In this document: piece by piece, positions 54,169 to 63,289 of the stretch | Position numbering within the stretch: position 1 is the stretch's first letter | How the letters are laid out: every line of letters starts with the position of its first letter | NCBI RefSeq assembly: GCF_042643165.1 | Contig: NZ_JBHRSH010000002.1 | Span: 1,178,001 to 1,242,000 of the forward strand | Reading direction: 5' to 3' | DNA from: Hyphococcus aureus | GTDB lineage: Bacteria; Pseudomonadota; Alphaproteobacteria; Caulobacterales; Parvularculaceae | Length of the DNA: 64,000 nt | Program-made: the position numbers and the translations under genes | Notes under the pieces: model-generated | Seen by the model: the letters and a program-made list of their open reading frames with translations, nothing else | What the model was told of the DNA's origin: nothing | Databases searched by the model: none

Positions 54169-54270
54169 GAATAGCCGCTCCTTAACGCTTTGTTCCCGGC
54201 TCAAAGGGTACTTTACCCAAAGGTAAATCGGCGTACAATGCCACCCCAACAACAAGAAACGTGTAAGCCC

Positions 54271-54825
54271 ATGAAATCATTATGTGTTTATTGCGGGTCA
54301 CGGCCCGGCACTGACCCCGCCTTCAAAGAAGCAGCCATCACCGTCGGAAAAGAAGCAGCCAAGCGCGGCTGTCGCATCGTTTATGGCGGCGGCAAGCTCG
54401 GGCTTATGGGCGCGACAGCGGGCGCGGCGCGCGACGCCGGCGGCCCCGTCTTCGGCGTCATCCCCGACTTTCTCGTCGAGCTTGAAGGCGTGCTTGAGGG
54501 CGTCGATCATAAAATCGTCACCAACATGCATGAACGCAAGATGATGATGTATGAGGAGTCAGACGCCTTTCTGACTCTTCCCGGCGGCATCGGCACGCTT
54601 GAGGAACTGATTGAAGTTCTATCATGGGCGCGGCTCGGGCTTCACCGCAAACCGCTCATCGTCCTGAACATCAACGGCTTCTGGTCGCCGCTAAAGGAAC
54701 TTCTCGATCACTTCGTCGAAAAGGGCCTTGCCGATTCAGAACTCGTGAATGACCTGAAATTCGTCGACTCTGTTGACGAAGTCTTCGAGGCCGCAGAGCG
54801 CAGCATTCTTCGCGAACGCGCGTAA
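54271..54825 (+). CDS. LOG-family protein (Rossmann nucleotide phosphoribohydrolase)
   Basis: This 184-residue protein has the family core SLCVYCGSRPGTDPAF, YGGGKLGLMGATAGAARDAG, the metal-independent catalytic motif MHERKMMMYEESDAFLTLPG (PGGxGTxxE continues as GGIGTLEEL), and LNINGFWSPL. LOG proteins hydrolyse nucleoside 5'-monophosphates such as AMP or cytokinin ribotides. The start at 54271 matches homologs; upstream in-frame residues are not conserved-looking. It is divergent from the LysM gene. Confidence 0.9.
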   Translation: MKSLCVYCGSRPGTDPAFKEAAITVGKEAAKRGCRIVYGGGKLGLMGATAGAARDAGGPVFGVIPDFLVELEGVLEGVDHKIVTNMHERKMMMYEESDAFLTLPGGIGTLEELIEVLSWARLGLHRKPLIVLNINGFWSPLKELLDHFVEKGLADSELVNDLKFVDSVDEVFEAAERSILRERA

Positions 54826-54828
54826 GCC

Positions 54829-56157
54829 TCAGGCGCGCTTGCCCGACAAGCGCGCCCTCGCCTTTTCAGCGCCGATCAGGGGAAACAGCGCGGCCATCTC
54901 CGGTCCGCGCTGACGGCCGGTCAGCGCCAGGCGCAATGGCATAAACAGGTTCTTGCCTTTGGCCCCGGTTTTTTCTTTCACGGCGTTGGTGAAGGCGCCC
55001 CAGCTATCCGCATCGAGAGTGTCAGGCACAAGCGCCGCCGCTTCGTTGGCGAAGTCGGCGTTTTCAATCACCGGCTCCACGTCGCCATCGACAACTTCTA
55101 TCCAGTCGGCGGCGTCTTTGAGGCGAGTGATATTTCCCTTCACCGCATCCCACAAAATCTCGCTGACGCCGAGCGTTTGCAGCCGCTCCGCGACGTTTTC
55201 ATAAGGCGTTTCATGGAGGATTTTGGCGTTGAGCGCTTCAAGCTCGCTCATGTCGAAACGCGCCGGCGCGCGGCCCACACGGTCGAAATCGAAACTTTCG
55301 GCGAGCGCCATCAAATCAGGCTGCGGCAACACGGGATCAGCCGTGCCAAGCTTTGCCAGAAGGCTGGTAATCGCCGCCGGCTCAAGCCCGTCCTCGCGCA
55401 TCGCCTCAATCGACAGGGAGCCCAGCCGTTTCGACAACCCCTGCCCGTCGGCGCCGACCAGCAAGGAGTGGTGTGCGAAGGCTGGCGGCTCACCGCCAAG
55501 CGCGCGGATAATCTCGATCTGCACGCCCGTATTGGTGACATGGTCCTCGCCGCGCATCACATGGGTGATGTTGGCGTCAATATCATCGACACAGCTCGGC
55601 AGGGTATAAAGATACATGCCGTCCTCGCGGATCAGCACCGGATCGGAAACGCTCGCCGTATCCACCGTTGTCTCACCGCGAATAAGGTCATCCCACTTCA
55701 CGGGCGTTTGCGAGAGCTTGAAACGCCAATGAGGCTTGCGGCCTTCCGCTTCGTAGTCGGCCTTTTGCGCCTCCGTGAGGTCCAGCGCCGCGCGGTCATA
55801 AACCGGCGGCAAGGACCGGGCGCGCTGGATCTTGCGTTTACGGTCGAGTTCTTCGGCAGATTCGTAACACGGATACAAAAGCCCCTCGGCGATCAGCTTG
55901 TCGCGCGCCGCATCGTAACGGTCAAAGCGCGCTGACTGGCTGAAAGTCTCATCGTAATTCAGACCGAGCCATCCGAGATCGGCGCGGATGCCGTCTTCAA
56001 AGGCTTGAGTCGAGCGCTCCTGATCCGTGTCGTCAATCCGGAGCACGAAAACCCCGCCGGATTTCCGGGCGAAGAGCCAGTTCCACAGGGCGGCGCGCAC
56101 ATTGCCAACATGAATCTTTCCTGTTGGGGACGGCGCAAAACGGACTTTGACGGTCAT
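54829..56157 (-). CDS. gltX: Glutamyl-tRNA synthetase (GltX2-like)
   Basis: This 442-residue class I synthetase has the HIGH-type motif FAPSPTGKIHVGN at the N-terminus, VLRIDDTDQERS, and the KMSKS-type motif GLSKRLGSLSIEAM near residue 240. The GLSKR-x-GxxS variant and shorter length fit the second alphaproteobacterial GltX, which often charges tRNA-Gln non-discriminately before amidation; which tRNAs this one charges is not visible. It is convergent with the LOG gene, three bases apart. Confidence 0.92.
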   Translation of the reverse strand: MTVKVRFAPSPTGKIHVGNVRAALWNWLFARKSGGVFVLRIDDTDQERSTQAFEDGIRADLGWLGLNYDETFSQSARFDRYDAARDKLIAEGLLYPCYESAEELDRKRKIQRARSLPPVYDRAALDLTEAQKADYEAEGRKPHWRFKLSQTPVKWDDLIRGETTVDTASVSDPVLIREDGMYLYTLPSCVDDIDANITHVMRGEDHVTNTGVQIEIIRALGGEPPAFAHHSLLVGADGQGLSKRLGSLSIEAMREDGLEPAAITSLLAKLGTADPVLPQPDLMALAESFDFDRVGRAPARFDMSELEALNAKILHETPYENVAERLQTLGVSEILWDAVKGNITRLKDAADWIEVVDGDVEPVIENADFANEAAALVPDTLDADSWGAFTNAVKEKTGAKGKNLFMPLRLALTGRQRGPEMAALFPLIGAEKARARLSGKRA

Positions 56158-56300
56158 GGGGGTACCAGGGGCTGAAAAAGCGACGCCTTAACCCTTCCCC
56201 GCAGCCGGGTCAAACCTCCCCGCTGTGGTCAGCGTTCAGCGGCCCTGAACTTGAAAGGCAGGGGTCGGAACCCGCCGCCAGGCCTGTCAGGAGTATCAAG

Positions 56301-56984
56301 GTGTCCCGCATTAAAACAGTTTTCGCCGCCCTCGCGCTCAGTATCGCCGCGCCGGGCCTCGCCAACGCCGCAACCGTTTCCATTCGCGACAATCCGGACA
56401 ATGGCGGGTCGGTGTTCGCTAGCGGCTTCAACCGCTCCATCAGCATCCAGCATGACGGAACCAACCGGAACGTCCAGGCCGGGGTCTTTTCCCTTCAATA
56501 TAACGAAGGCGATGGCTGGGTCGATTTCTACACTTTCTGCCTGCAGCTTTCTGAATATCTGTCCTTGCCGCGCGAGCATGAGCGCGTCGCCGGCGCGGAC
56601 TATTTCGCCTCGGGCGACGACCTCAACGCCCTCGGCGTTCTTTACGGCTCGCTGATGACGACAGACTATGTTTTCAAAAACGCCAACACCGCCGCAGCGG
56701 CGCAGTCGATCATCTGGGAGATCACCGAAGACGGCGCATCCGCCTTCGATCTCGCCGCAGGTGACTTCAAACTGTTCACAGCCGATGTCCTCGCCGAAGC
56801 GAACGCGCTCTGGGCGCTGATCATTTCCGGCGACTTCGCAGCAGAGGCGTTCGACGTCTTCGCCGCGCGCGGCACGCAGGACCTCATCACCTCAAGCGTG
56901 CCCATTCCCGGCGCGCTGCCGCTCCTGTTTTCAGGACTCGCCGGTCTCGGCTTTGCAAGCCGCAAACAAAAGGCTCACGCCTGA
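56301..56984 (+). CDS. Secreted VPLPA-CTERM sorting-domain protein (exosortase substrate)
   Basis: The protein is 227 residues and starts at a GTG with AGGAG eight bases upstream. A cleavable signal peptide (VFAALALSIAAPGLANA) precedes a domain with no family I recognise. The C-terminal 26 residues are a sorting tail: VPIPGALPLLFSGLAGLGFA then SRKQKAHA, that is a VPxPxALPLL motif, a membrane helix and a basic end. This is the VPLPA-CTERM type handled by XrtD, encoded about 12 kb away. Conserved aromatic and acidic residues suggest a folded surface protein. It is followed by a strong terminator. Confidence 0.9.
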   Translation: MSRIKTVFAALALSIAAPGLANAATVSIRDNPDNGGSVFASGFNRSISIQHDGTNRNVQAGVFSLQYNEGDGWVDFYTFCLQLSEYLSLPREHERVAGADYFASGDDLNALGVLYGSLMTTDYVFKNANTAAAAQSIIWEITEDGASAFDLAAGDFKLFTADVLAEANALWALIISGDFAAEAFDVFAARGTQDLITSSVPIPGALPLLFSGLAGLGFASRKQKAHA

Positions 56985-57045
56985 CAGAGTTTCCGTGGGG
57001 GAAACACGAGTGCGCCTCGTGAGGGGCGCTTTCGGGGGAAGAAAA

Positions 57046-57074
57046 GGCCGGGCAAAGCCCGGCCTTTTTGTTTT
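57046..57074. terminator. Strong, probably bidirectional rho-independent terminator
   Basis: GGCCGGGC (57046-57053), loop AAA and GCCCGGCC (57057-57064) form a perfect 8-bp GC stem. T5 plus TTTT follow on the plus strand, and AAAA precedes it, giving a T4 on the minus strand. It serves the CTERM protein gene and probably also the convergent gene ending at 57095. Confidence 0.9.
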
Positions 57075-57094
57075 ACGCCATGCTTTGCGGCGCA

Positions 57095-57523
57095 TCACAT
57101 CCAAGTATCAGTAAAGGCCATCGCCGCCACAAGCGCGGAGAAAAGCGCATAGGAGAAAAATCCGTAAGCAAAGAGCGCCGCCATCCGCCAGACAATACGG
57201 CATCGGTAAAACGCAAAACCGAGAAACCCCGCCTGCGCCGCGAGGAAGCTCACAAGCAGCGGCGTCGCGGCGTCTCCATCAAGCTGGCCGCGAAAAACAC
57301 CGGCGACAAAGACAATGAGCAGGCTCGCCGCCGGCGAGCCCAGAAAAATCAACATGTCCTTGCGACGATTGCGGAGCCACAAGACCACCGCCACGAGAAG
57401 CGACGCCATCCCGGTGAAGGGAACCAGCAACAGCCATTCAATGCTGGGCGCAACAAACATCATTGCAAAGGCGGTCGCGAACCACATGGGCGCCGTAAAC
57501 ATCAACCCTAGCGCTTCCAACAT
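57095..57523 (-). CDS. Small hypothetical membrane protein
   Basis: This 142-residue protein has four hydrophobic helices and short loops. It begins MLEALGLMFTAPMWFATAFA. No motif is recognised. It lies seven bases after the alpha/beta hydrolase on the same strand, so the two are probably cotranscribed. Confidence 0.55.
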   Translation of the reverse strand: MLEALGLMFTAPMWFATAFAMMFVAPSIEWLLLVPFTGMASLLVAVVLWLRNRRKDMLIFLGSPAASLLIVFVAGVFRGQLDGDAATPLLVSFLAAQAGFLGFAFYRCRIVWRMAALFAYGFFSYALFSALVAAMAFTDTWM

Positions 57524-57529
57524 CAGTCG

Positions 57530-58384
57530 TTACCCCTCCCGGTTTTGAGCGAGAAACGCATCAAGTAATTCGTAGTAGCGGGGCTGATGCCTGATCGTCG
57601 CATGAATCCGGTGGGGGGCGCCCTCAATCATTTCAACGGTCGCATCGGGGTTTGCCGCTAAAAAGCGCGACTCATGTTCGGGCGTGAACCCCGGCCCTAA
57701 TTCCGGATCGGCCCGCACGAGCATCGCCGGAACTTTTAGCGGTTCATCGCCTTTGAAGCTTTCAAACACGGCGGTCGACTTCGCCGGGGTCCAGCATGCA
57801 GGGTCCTGACGCATCAGACCCGAGGCGGCGCTGAGGATATGCCGGGCGCTTGAGTGATCGGCCTGAACGCCGCCCTGCGGCGCCGGCGCGTCTCCCGCGG
57901 CGCTTAAATATTCGCCGAGCCCGGCGCCCTTTTCGCGCATTGCGATCAGCATTTTCTGGACAGCATCGAAACGTTTGTCATTGCCTGACTTTGCAAACTC
58001 AGCCGCTTCGCCAAAATAATATGGCGGGTCTTCCATGAACAACGCTTTCAGGAACGGATGCGGTTGCTGCGCCAGAAAAGCGCCGGTGACGGCGCCGAGG
58101 GAATGACTGACGATGATTGTCGGCCGACGGATAAAATCGAGCGCAGCGGCGGCGTCCGCCGCGTAATCTTCCACCAGATATGACTCCGCACGGTCCGAGT
58201 GACCATGGCCGCGAAAATCCAGCGTCCAGACCTGAAAGCGGTCTTCATAACGGCGCACCGTCTCCTGCCAGGTGTCGCGCGCCCCGGCGATGCCGTGCAG
58301 GCAAAGAACAGCCGGCGCGCCTTCAGGCCCATAGACCGAAGCCGCCAGATTGAGATCGCCGTTTTTTATGGTGAGGTCTGTCAT
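57530..58384 (-). CDS. Alpha/beta hydrolase
   Basis: The protein is about 284 residues. The oxyanion block VLCLHGIAGARDTWQETV, the nucleophile elbow IVSHSLGAVTGAFLAQ (Ser in SHSLG rather than GHSLG), and a C-terminal His in GAPHRIHA are visible. RGHGHSDRAE fits the epoxide-hydrolase/haloperoxidase-like branch. No signal peptide is seen. Start 58384 follows family fit; in-frame ATGs lie upstream at 58432. It is divergent from the aminotransferase gene. Confidence 0.85.
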   Translation of the reverse strand: MTDLTIKNGDLNLAASVYGPEGAPAVLCLHGIAGARDTWQETVRRYEDRFQVWTLDFRGHGHSDRAESYLVEDYAADAAAALDFIRRPTIIVSHSLGAVTGAFLAQQPHPFLKALFMEDPPYYFGEAAEFAKSGNDKRFDAVQKMLIAMREKGAGLGEYLSAAGDAPAPQGGVQADHSSARHILSAASGLMRQDPACWTPAKSTAVFESFKGDEPLKVPAMLVRADPELGPGFTPEHESRFLAANPDATVEMIEGAPHRIHATIRHQPRYYELLDAFLAQNREG

Positions 58385-58436
58385 CGGCGCTTTCGTTTGT
58401 TCGGTTATCGCTAAAGCTATGATACGTATGTTTCCC

Positions 58437-59708
58437 ATGAAACACACGAGACGCACAATCTTGCAAGGCGGCGCCGCACTGGCTGCGCCCTCTTTAGCGA
58501 TGACCACGGCGACAGCCCTGCCGCGCCAGTCAAACTCCGCAGCTGACGATGAAGCCTATTGGCGCGAAGTCGCAAAGGCCTATGACGTCAAACAGGACAT
58601 CATCAATCTGGAAAACGGCTATTGGGGCGTCATGGCGCGCCCTGTCGCCGAGCGCTATGTCGAGCAGGTAAAACGCGTCAATCACGACAATTCCTATTAT
58701 GCGCGCCGCACCTATGGCGACGACTATAGAGCCGTGATCGCGCAATTGGCGTCGGCGCTCGGCGCTGACGAAGAGGAAATCGCCCTGACGCGCGGCGCGA
58801 CGGAAGCCTTGAAGGGCCTCATCGCCGGCTATAACAAGCTCGAGCCCGGGCAAGCGGTAATGTATGCCGATCTCGATTATCCGGAAATGATTGCGATGAT
58901 GGACTGGCGCGCGAACCAAAGCGGTTGCGATGTCGTTCGCGTCACTATCCCTGAGCCTTCAACCCATGAAGAGCTGATCGCGTTTTATCAAAAAGCGCTT
59001 ACCGACAATCCGTCCGTGAAGCTCCTGCTGCTCACCCATATCAGCAACCGCACGGGCCTCGCGATACCTGTGAAAGAGATTGTCGCCATGGCGCGCGGGC
59101 GCGGCGTCGATTGCATTGTCGACGCCGCTCACTCATGGGGCCAGATGGATTTCAGCGCCGAGGACATTGGCGCCGATTTCGTCGGCTATAATCTGCATAA
59201 ATGGATCGGCGCGCCGGTTGGCGTCGGCATGATCTATATCCGCAAGGGCCGTCTCGGCGATATCAGCCCCGATCCGGGCGCGCCGGATTATGATCTCGAT
59301 CGCGTCGCCGGGCGCATTCACACGGGCACAACAGATTTCGCCGCCGTCCTGACCCTGCCCGAAGCGTTGAAATTTCATCTCGATGTGGGCCCGGCGGCAA
59401 AGGCCGCACGATTTTCCTATCTGCGCGATCTCTGGGCGGAACCGTCACGCGGGGTTTCAGGCGTCGAAGTGCTGACGCCGGACGATCCGCGCCTGCATGC
59501 CGGCATCACCTCGTTCCGCCTGACTGGAAAAACAACGCCGGAAGACAATATCGCCGTTTCAAAACGGCTCCTCGACGAGTTCAACATCTTCACGGTGCAT
59601 CGCGTCGGCGTCGCGGCGGGCGCCTGCGTGCGCGTCACGCCCGCGCTGTATAATTCCCCGGATGATGTCATGGCGTTGACGAAAGCGTTGAAGACGATGA
59701 CCGCCTAA
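58437..59708 (+). CDS. Tat-exported class V aminotransferase-like protein (isopenicillin-N-epimerase-like)
   Basis: The protein is 423 residues. The N-terminus MKHTRRTILQGGAALAAPSL with the following Ala/Thr region is a twin-arginine signal, so export of a folded PLP enzyme is predicted. The fold is class V: EIALTRGATEALKGLIAGYN, VDCIVDAAHSWGQMDF (PLP-binding Asp) and DFVGYNLHKWIGAPVGVG, where the Lys of HKW is the PLP lysine. RTYGDDYRAVIAQLA is also family-like. Substrate unknown; epimerase-, lyase- or desulfurase-type chemistry are options. The stop interlocks with the convergent nadE stop. Confidence 0.85.
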   Translation: MKHTRRTILQGGAALAAPSLAMTTATALPRQSNSAADDEAYWREVAKAYDVKQDIINLENGYWGVMARPVAERYVEQVKRVNHDNSYYARRTYGDDYRAVIAQLASALGADEEEIALTRGATEALKGLIAGYNKLEPGQAVMYADLDYPEMIAMMDWRANQSGCDVVRVTIPEPSTHEELIAFYQKALTDNPSVKLLLLTHISNRTGLAIPVKEIVAMARGRGVDCIVDAAHSWGQMDFSAEDIGADFVGYNLHKWIGAPVGVGMIYIRKGRLGDISPDPGAPDYDLDRVAGRIHTGTTDFAAVLTLPEALKFHLDVGPAAKAARFSYLRDLWAEPSRGVSGVEVLTPDDPRLHAGITSFRLTGKTTPEDNIAVSKRLLDEFNIFTVHRVGVAAGACVRVTPALYNSPDDVMALTKALKTMTA

Positions 59709-61366
59709 CGATCCCGCCAGCCATTCGTAATCGGATAGCGCCGGTCTCTTCCGAAATTGACGCTTGCGACTTTCGGGCCCGGCGGCGCCTGGCGACGTTT
59801 ATATTCCGCGACGTAAAGCAGATGCTCGATTCGGCGCACGGTCTTTTCTTCATAGCCCGCCGCAACAATGTCCTTCACCGCCATTTCCTTTTCGACCAGC
59901 ATTTCAAGAATCGGGTCGAGCACATCGTAAGGCGGCAGTGAGTCTTCGTCTTTCTGGTCTTCGCGCAGTTCGGCGGAGGGCGGCTTGGTGATGATGCGTT
60001 CGGGAATAACCTCGCCCTCAGGGCCTTTCAGCTCCGGCGTGTGATGGGCGTTGCGCCAGCGCGACAGCGCAAACACCTCCAACTTGTAGAGGTCTTTCAG
60101 CGGATTGAAGCCGCCATTCATGTCGCCATAAAGCGTCGCGTAGCCCACCGACATTTCCGACTTGTTGCCGGTCGTCAGCACCATGTCGCCGAATTTGTTG
60201 GAGAGCGCCATCAACAACACGCCCCTCAGCCGCGACTGGATGTTTTCCTCGGTTACGTCTTTCGCCAGATTGTCGAAAGCGGGCGCCAGCATCTTGTCGA
60301 AGGCTTCGACTCCCGGCTCGATCCCGATGGAGCGATAGGTGACGCCCAGCGCCTTTGCGCAGGCTTGCGCGTCTTCAAGGCTTTCCGTTGACGTGTACCG
60401 CGACGGCATCATCACGCAGTGAACGGCGTCCGCGCCCAAGGCGTCCACGGCGATCGCCGCCGTCAGCGCAGAATCGATCCCGCCGGAAAGCCCGATGACG
60501 ACGCCTTTGAACCGGTTCTTGGTCACATAATCATGCACGGCCATGGTCACCGCGCGATAGATCATTTCCTCAGCCCCGACCCATTTTGCTTCCGGCCCCT
60601 CGACACAGGCCCAACCGGCGACATCTTTTTTCCAGCGGGTGATCGCAACCGATTCTTCGAATTGCGGCGCGCGATATTGAACGACCCCTGCGGAGTCCAT
60701 CACGAAGGATGCGCCCTCGAACAGGACTTCATCCTGTCCGGCGAGCTGGTTCAAAAAGATCAGCGGCCTGTCCGTTGACGCCACCCGCGCGCGCGCGGCC
60801 ATGGTGCGTTCTTCCAGCGCGGTTTTGCGGAAGGGCGATCCGTGCGGAACAATGAAAAGCGCGGCGCCTTTTCCGGCCAGATGTTCAGCCGCGCCCAGCA
60901 GCCACATGTCTTCGCAGATCATGAGGCCAAGCTTGACGCCTTTGAACTCCGTCGGATCGGGATAGCCCGCCCCCGGCGTAAACCGGCGGGGCTCGTCAAA
61001 CACGCCGTAATTGGGCAACCGCACCTTGTCGCGGCGCGCGGCGATCTCGCCATCCGCCAACAGGAACACGGAATTGTAAAGCGCGTCCCCTTCCTTCCAG
61101 GGAGAGCCGACAATCATCGCCGGTCCGCCATCGCCGGTCGCCGCCGCGAGCTGCTCCACCGCCTCCATGCAATGGCGCTGATAGGACGGCTTTTGCACGA
61201 GATCTTCCGGAGGGTAGCCGGAGACCACCAGCTCGCAAAAAACGGCGAGATCGGCGCCGTTCGCAGCGGCCTCGGCGCGGGCCTTCAGGATGCGGGCGAT
61301 GTTGCCGTCAATGTCGCCGACTTGAGGCGCGATCTGGCAGAGGGCGATGGAAAGGGTGTCGGTCAT
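59705..61366 (-). CDS. nadE: Glutamine-dependent NAD+ synthetase
   Basis: The protein is 553 residues with two domains. Residues 1 to about 260 are a nitrilase-type glutaminase with the Glu-Lys-Cys triad in FCELVVSGYPPEDL, RDKVRLPNYGVFDE and GLMICEDMWLLG. The rest is the synthetase, with GLSGGIDSALTAAIAVDALG as ATP-pyrophosphatase motif and TGNKSEMSVGYATLYGDMNG. It amidates deamido-NAD. It is complete and of normal length. Confidence 0.96.
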   Translation of the reverse strand: MTDTLSIALCQIAPQVGDIDGNIARILKARAEAAANGADLAVFCELVVSGYPPEDLVQKPSYQRHCMEAVEQLAAATGDGGPAMIVGSPWKEGDALYNSVFLLADGEIAARRDKVRLPNYGVFDEPRRFTPGAGYPDPTEFKGVKLGLMICEDMWLLGAAEHLAGKGAALFIVPHGSPFRKTALEERTMAARARVASTDRPLIFLNQLAGQDEVLFEGASFVMDSAGVVQYRAPQFEESVAITRWKKDVAGWACVEGPEAKWVGAEEMIYRAVTMAVHDYVTKNRFKGVVIGLSGGIDSALTAAIAVDALGADAVHCVMMPSRYTSTESLEDAQACAKALGVTYRSIGIEPGVEAFDKMLAPAFDNLAKDVTEENIQSRLRGVLLMALSNKFGDMVLTTGNKSEMSVGYATLYGDMNGGFNPLKDLYKLEVFALSRWRNAHHTPELKGPEGEVIPERIITKPPSAELREDQKDEDSLPPYDVLDPILEMLVEKEMAVKDIVAAGYEEKTVRRIEHLLYVAEYKRRQAPPGPKVASVNFGRDRRYPITNGWRDR

Positions 61367-61406
61367 GGGTTCCTACTTATGCTCTTTTTGAGCACATGTG
61401 AAGCGG

Positions 61407-61799
61407 CTACTCCGCCGCTTCTTCAATAGCGTGCATATCCTCATCGGAAAGGCCGAAATGATGTCCGATTTCGTGGACCAGCACATGCGTGATCAGATCC
61501 TCGAGGCTGAGGCCGCGGGTTTGGCGCCATTCGGCCATGATCGAGCGGCGGTAAAGATGGACATGGTTGGGAAGCGCCTCTTCCGCCGCGCCGAACTCGA
61601 CCCCTTCGAAAAGGCCGGAAAGCTCCAGCGGATCGGCGATCCCCATCTCGTCGAGAAGCTCCCGCTCAGCCTCCTGCGCGACATGAATGACGACATTGCC
61701 GCAAAGCGCGCGAAACGCCGCCGGAAGCCCCGCATAGGCCGAGCGCACCAGACGATCGAAGGTATCAAGGTCCGGCTCGTCCACCCCCGGCGCGCTCAC
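61407..61799 (-). CDS. Zincin-like metallopeptidase-family protein
   Basis: The protein is 130 residues and starts at a GTG that overlaps the stop of the upstream gene (GTGA). The C-terminal motif THVLVHEIGHHFGLSDEDMH contains HExxHxxGxxD, the minimal zinc site of the small alphaproteobacterial metallopeptidase family (PF06262-like). The N-terminal part has the usual LPNHVHLYRRSIMAEW. Proteolytic activity has not generally been shown for this family. It is cotranscribed with the serine hydrolase. Confidence 0.88.
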   Translation of the reverse strand: MSAPGVDEPDLDTFDRLVRSAYAGLPAAFRALCGNVVIHVAQEAERELLDEMGIADPLELSGLFEGVEFGAAEEALPNHVHLYRRSIMAEWRQTRGLSLEDLITHVLVHEIGHHFGLSDEDMHAIEEAAE

Positions 61800-63202
61800 C
61801 GCGCGGCTTCTCCGCCGGGACCGTCTTCGGGAAAGCCAACAGCGTCATAAAGCTCTTTCAGCAATGGCGCGACTTCTTTCATGGCGGGGCGGCCGCGGAC
61901 CATCCCCGTCCGGACAACAACCATTTTCTTGTCGGGAATGATGAAAACATATTGGCCTTCATGGCCTGCGAAGAAAAACATCTCTTCAGAAACACCGGAG
62001 AAGAAACGCTCTCTGCCATCTTCGCCATCCTGGTTCAGCCAGAATTGCGCCCCATACTGACGATCCGACGCGCCGGCGGGTGTTTTGACGTAATCTTTCC
62101 AGCCTTCGGGCAACAGACGTTCACCGTTCCAGACGCCATCCTGAAGATAGAGCTGGCCGAGCCGCGCCCAGTCCCGCGCCGTCGCATAGACAAAAGAGGA
62201 GCCAATGATAGAGCCCGTTGCGTCAGGCTCCATCGTTATGGTTGCGACGCCAACGGGTTCAAAAATCGCCTCTTGCGCAAAAGCGTATATGTCGACGCCC
62301 TCATGCTCCAGAACCTGGCGCAGGGTGCGGGCGATAAGATTGGTCGTTCCGCTCGAATAATACCAGACTTCGCCCGGCGCATATTCAACAGGGCTCCGCG
62401 CCGCCATGCCGCCAGCATCCGCGCGTTCGAACAGCATGCGGTTCACATCCGAACGCACCTGATCGTAATCCTCTCCAAACGCCAATCCTGACTGCATATG
62501 CAGGAGATCATTCCAGGTGATTTTTGATTTTTCAGAATCGCCTTCCCATTCAGGAACCGGGGCCGGATCATTGATATCAATGAAGCCGCGCTCCACCGCC
62601 GCACCTACCAGCGTCGCAGTCACGCTCTTGGCCATGGACCAGGAAAGGAACGGCGTCGCCGCGTCAAATCCATCCGCATAACGCTCGTCAATAATCTTGC
62701 CGTCCACCGCCACAAGCACCGCACGGTGGTTCGGCCCGTTGTCTTCAAAGGCGCGCGTGAGCGCGAAATCAACGGCGCCATAATCAACGCGCATCAGCGC
62801 TTTGCCGGAAACCGGCGGCGCCTCCGCCCAGGGCTCGATGGCAAACCCGGCCGGCGGCGGCGGCAACGGCGCAACGCGGCCCGCATTCGCAAGCGTACAG
62901 CCATAGCCTTCGCGATAGATCGCACGCGCAGCGCCGAAACCAAGCGGGCCTTTTGCGCGGACCGTTTTCGCATCGCTGTCGACGACAACTGAAATCTGCT
63001 TCATGGCATCGGGCATGCCGTCAAATTCATGGGGGATGACAGCCCCGCGCTCACGGCCGGCGACAAAGAGTTCCGAACAGGTAATCTTCGCCTTGTAGCC
63101 GGCGCCGATGCGCGCGAGCCGGTCGGCTTTGAGGCCGGCCTGAACGAGAAAAGCCGCAGCAATGGCCGCCGCCCCGATAAGAATATTATTTCGCAAGGAC
63201 AT
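61796..63202 (-). CDS. Beta-lactamase-fold serine hydrolase
   Basis: The protein is 468 residues. An N-terminal membrane helix or signal (NILIGAAAIAAAFLVQAGLK) is followed by a class C beta-lactamase/esterase domain. The catalytic SxxK is in FLSWSMAKSVTATLVGAAVE and the YxS/N-type motif in EVWYYSSGTTNLIARTL. QYGAQFWLNQDGEDGRERFF and FAGHEGQYVFIIPDKKMVVV are near the end. It is likely periplasmic, as an esterase, amidase or peptidase rather than a true beta-lactamase. The zincin gene overlaps its stop. Confidence 0.88.
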   Translation of the reverse strand: MSLRNNILIGAAAIAAAFLVQAGLKADRLARIGAGYKAKITCSELFVAGRERGAVIPHEFDGMPDAMKQISVVVDSDAKTVRAKGPLGFGAARAIYREGYGCTLANAGRVAPLPPPPAGFAIEPWAEAPPVSGKALMRVDYGAVDFALTRAFEDNGPNHRAVLVAVDGKIIDERYADGFDAATPFLSWSMAKSVTATLVGAAVERGFIDINDPAPVPEWEGDSEKSKITWNDLLHMQSGLAFGEDYDQVRSDVNRMLFERADAGGMAARSPVEYAPGEVWYYSSGTTNLIARTLRQVLEHEGVDIYAFAQEAIFEPVGVATITMEPDATGSIIGSSFVYATARDWARLGQLYLQDGVWNGERLLPEGWKDYVKTPAGASDRQYGAQFWLNQDGEDGRERFFSGVSEEMFFFAGHEGQYVFIIPDKKMVVVRTGMVRGRPAMKEVAPLLKELYDAVGFPEDGPGGEAAR

Positions 63203-63289
63203 GAACAGTTCCGTGTTATTTGGGCGGAAAGCTTACCGGGCCCGAGCCATCCTGTCAGCGGCAAGTTGCAGATGCGCGCGGGGCAGGTC

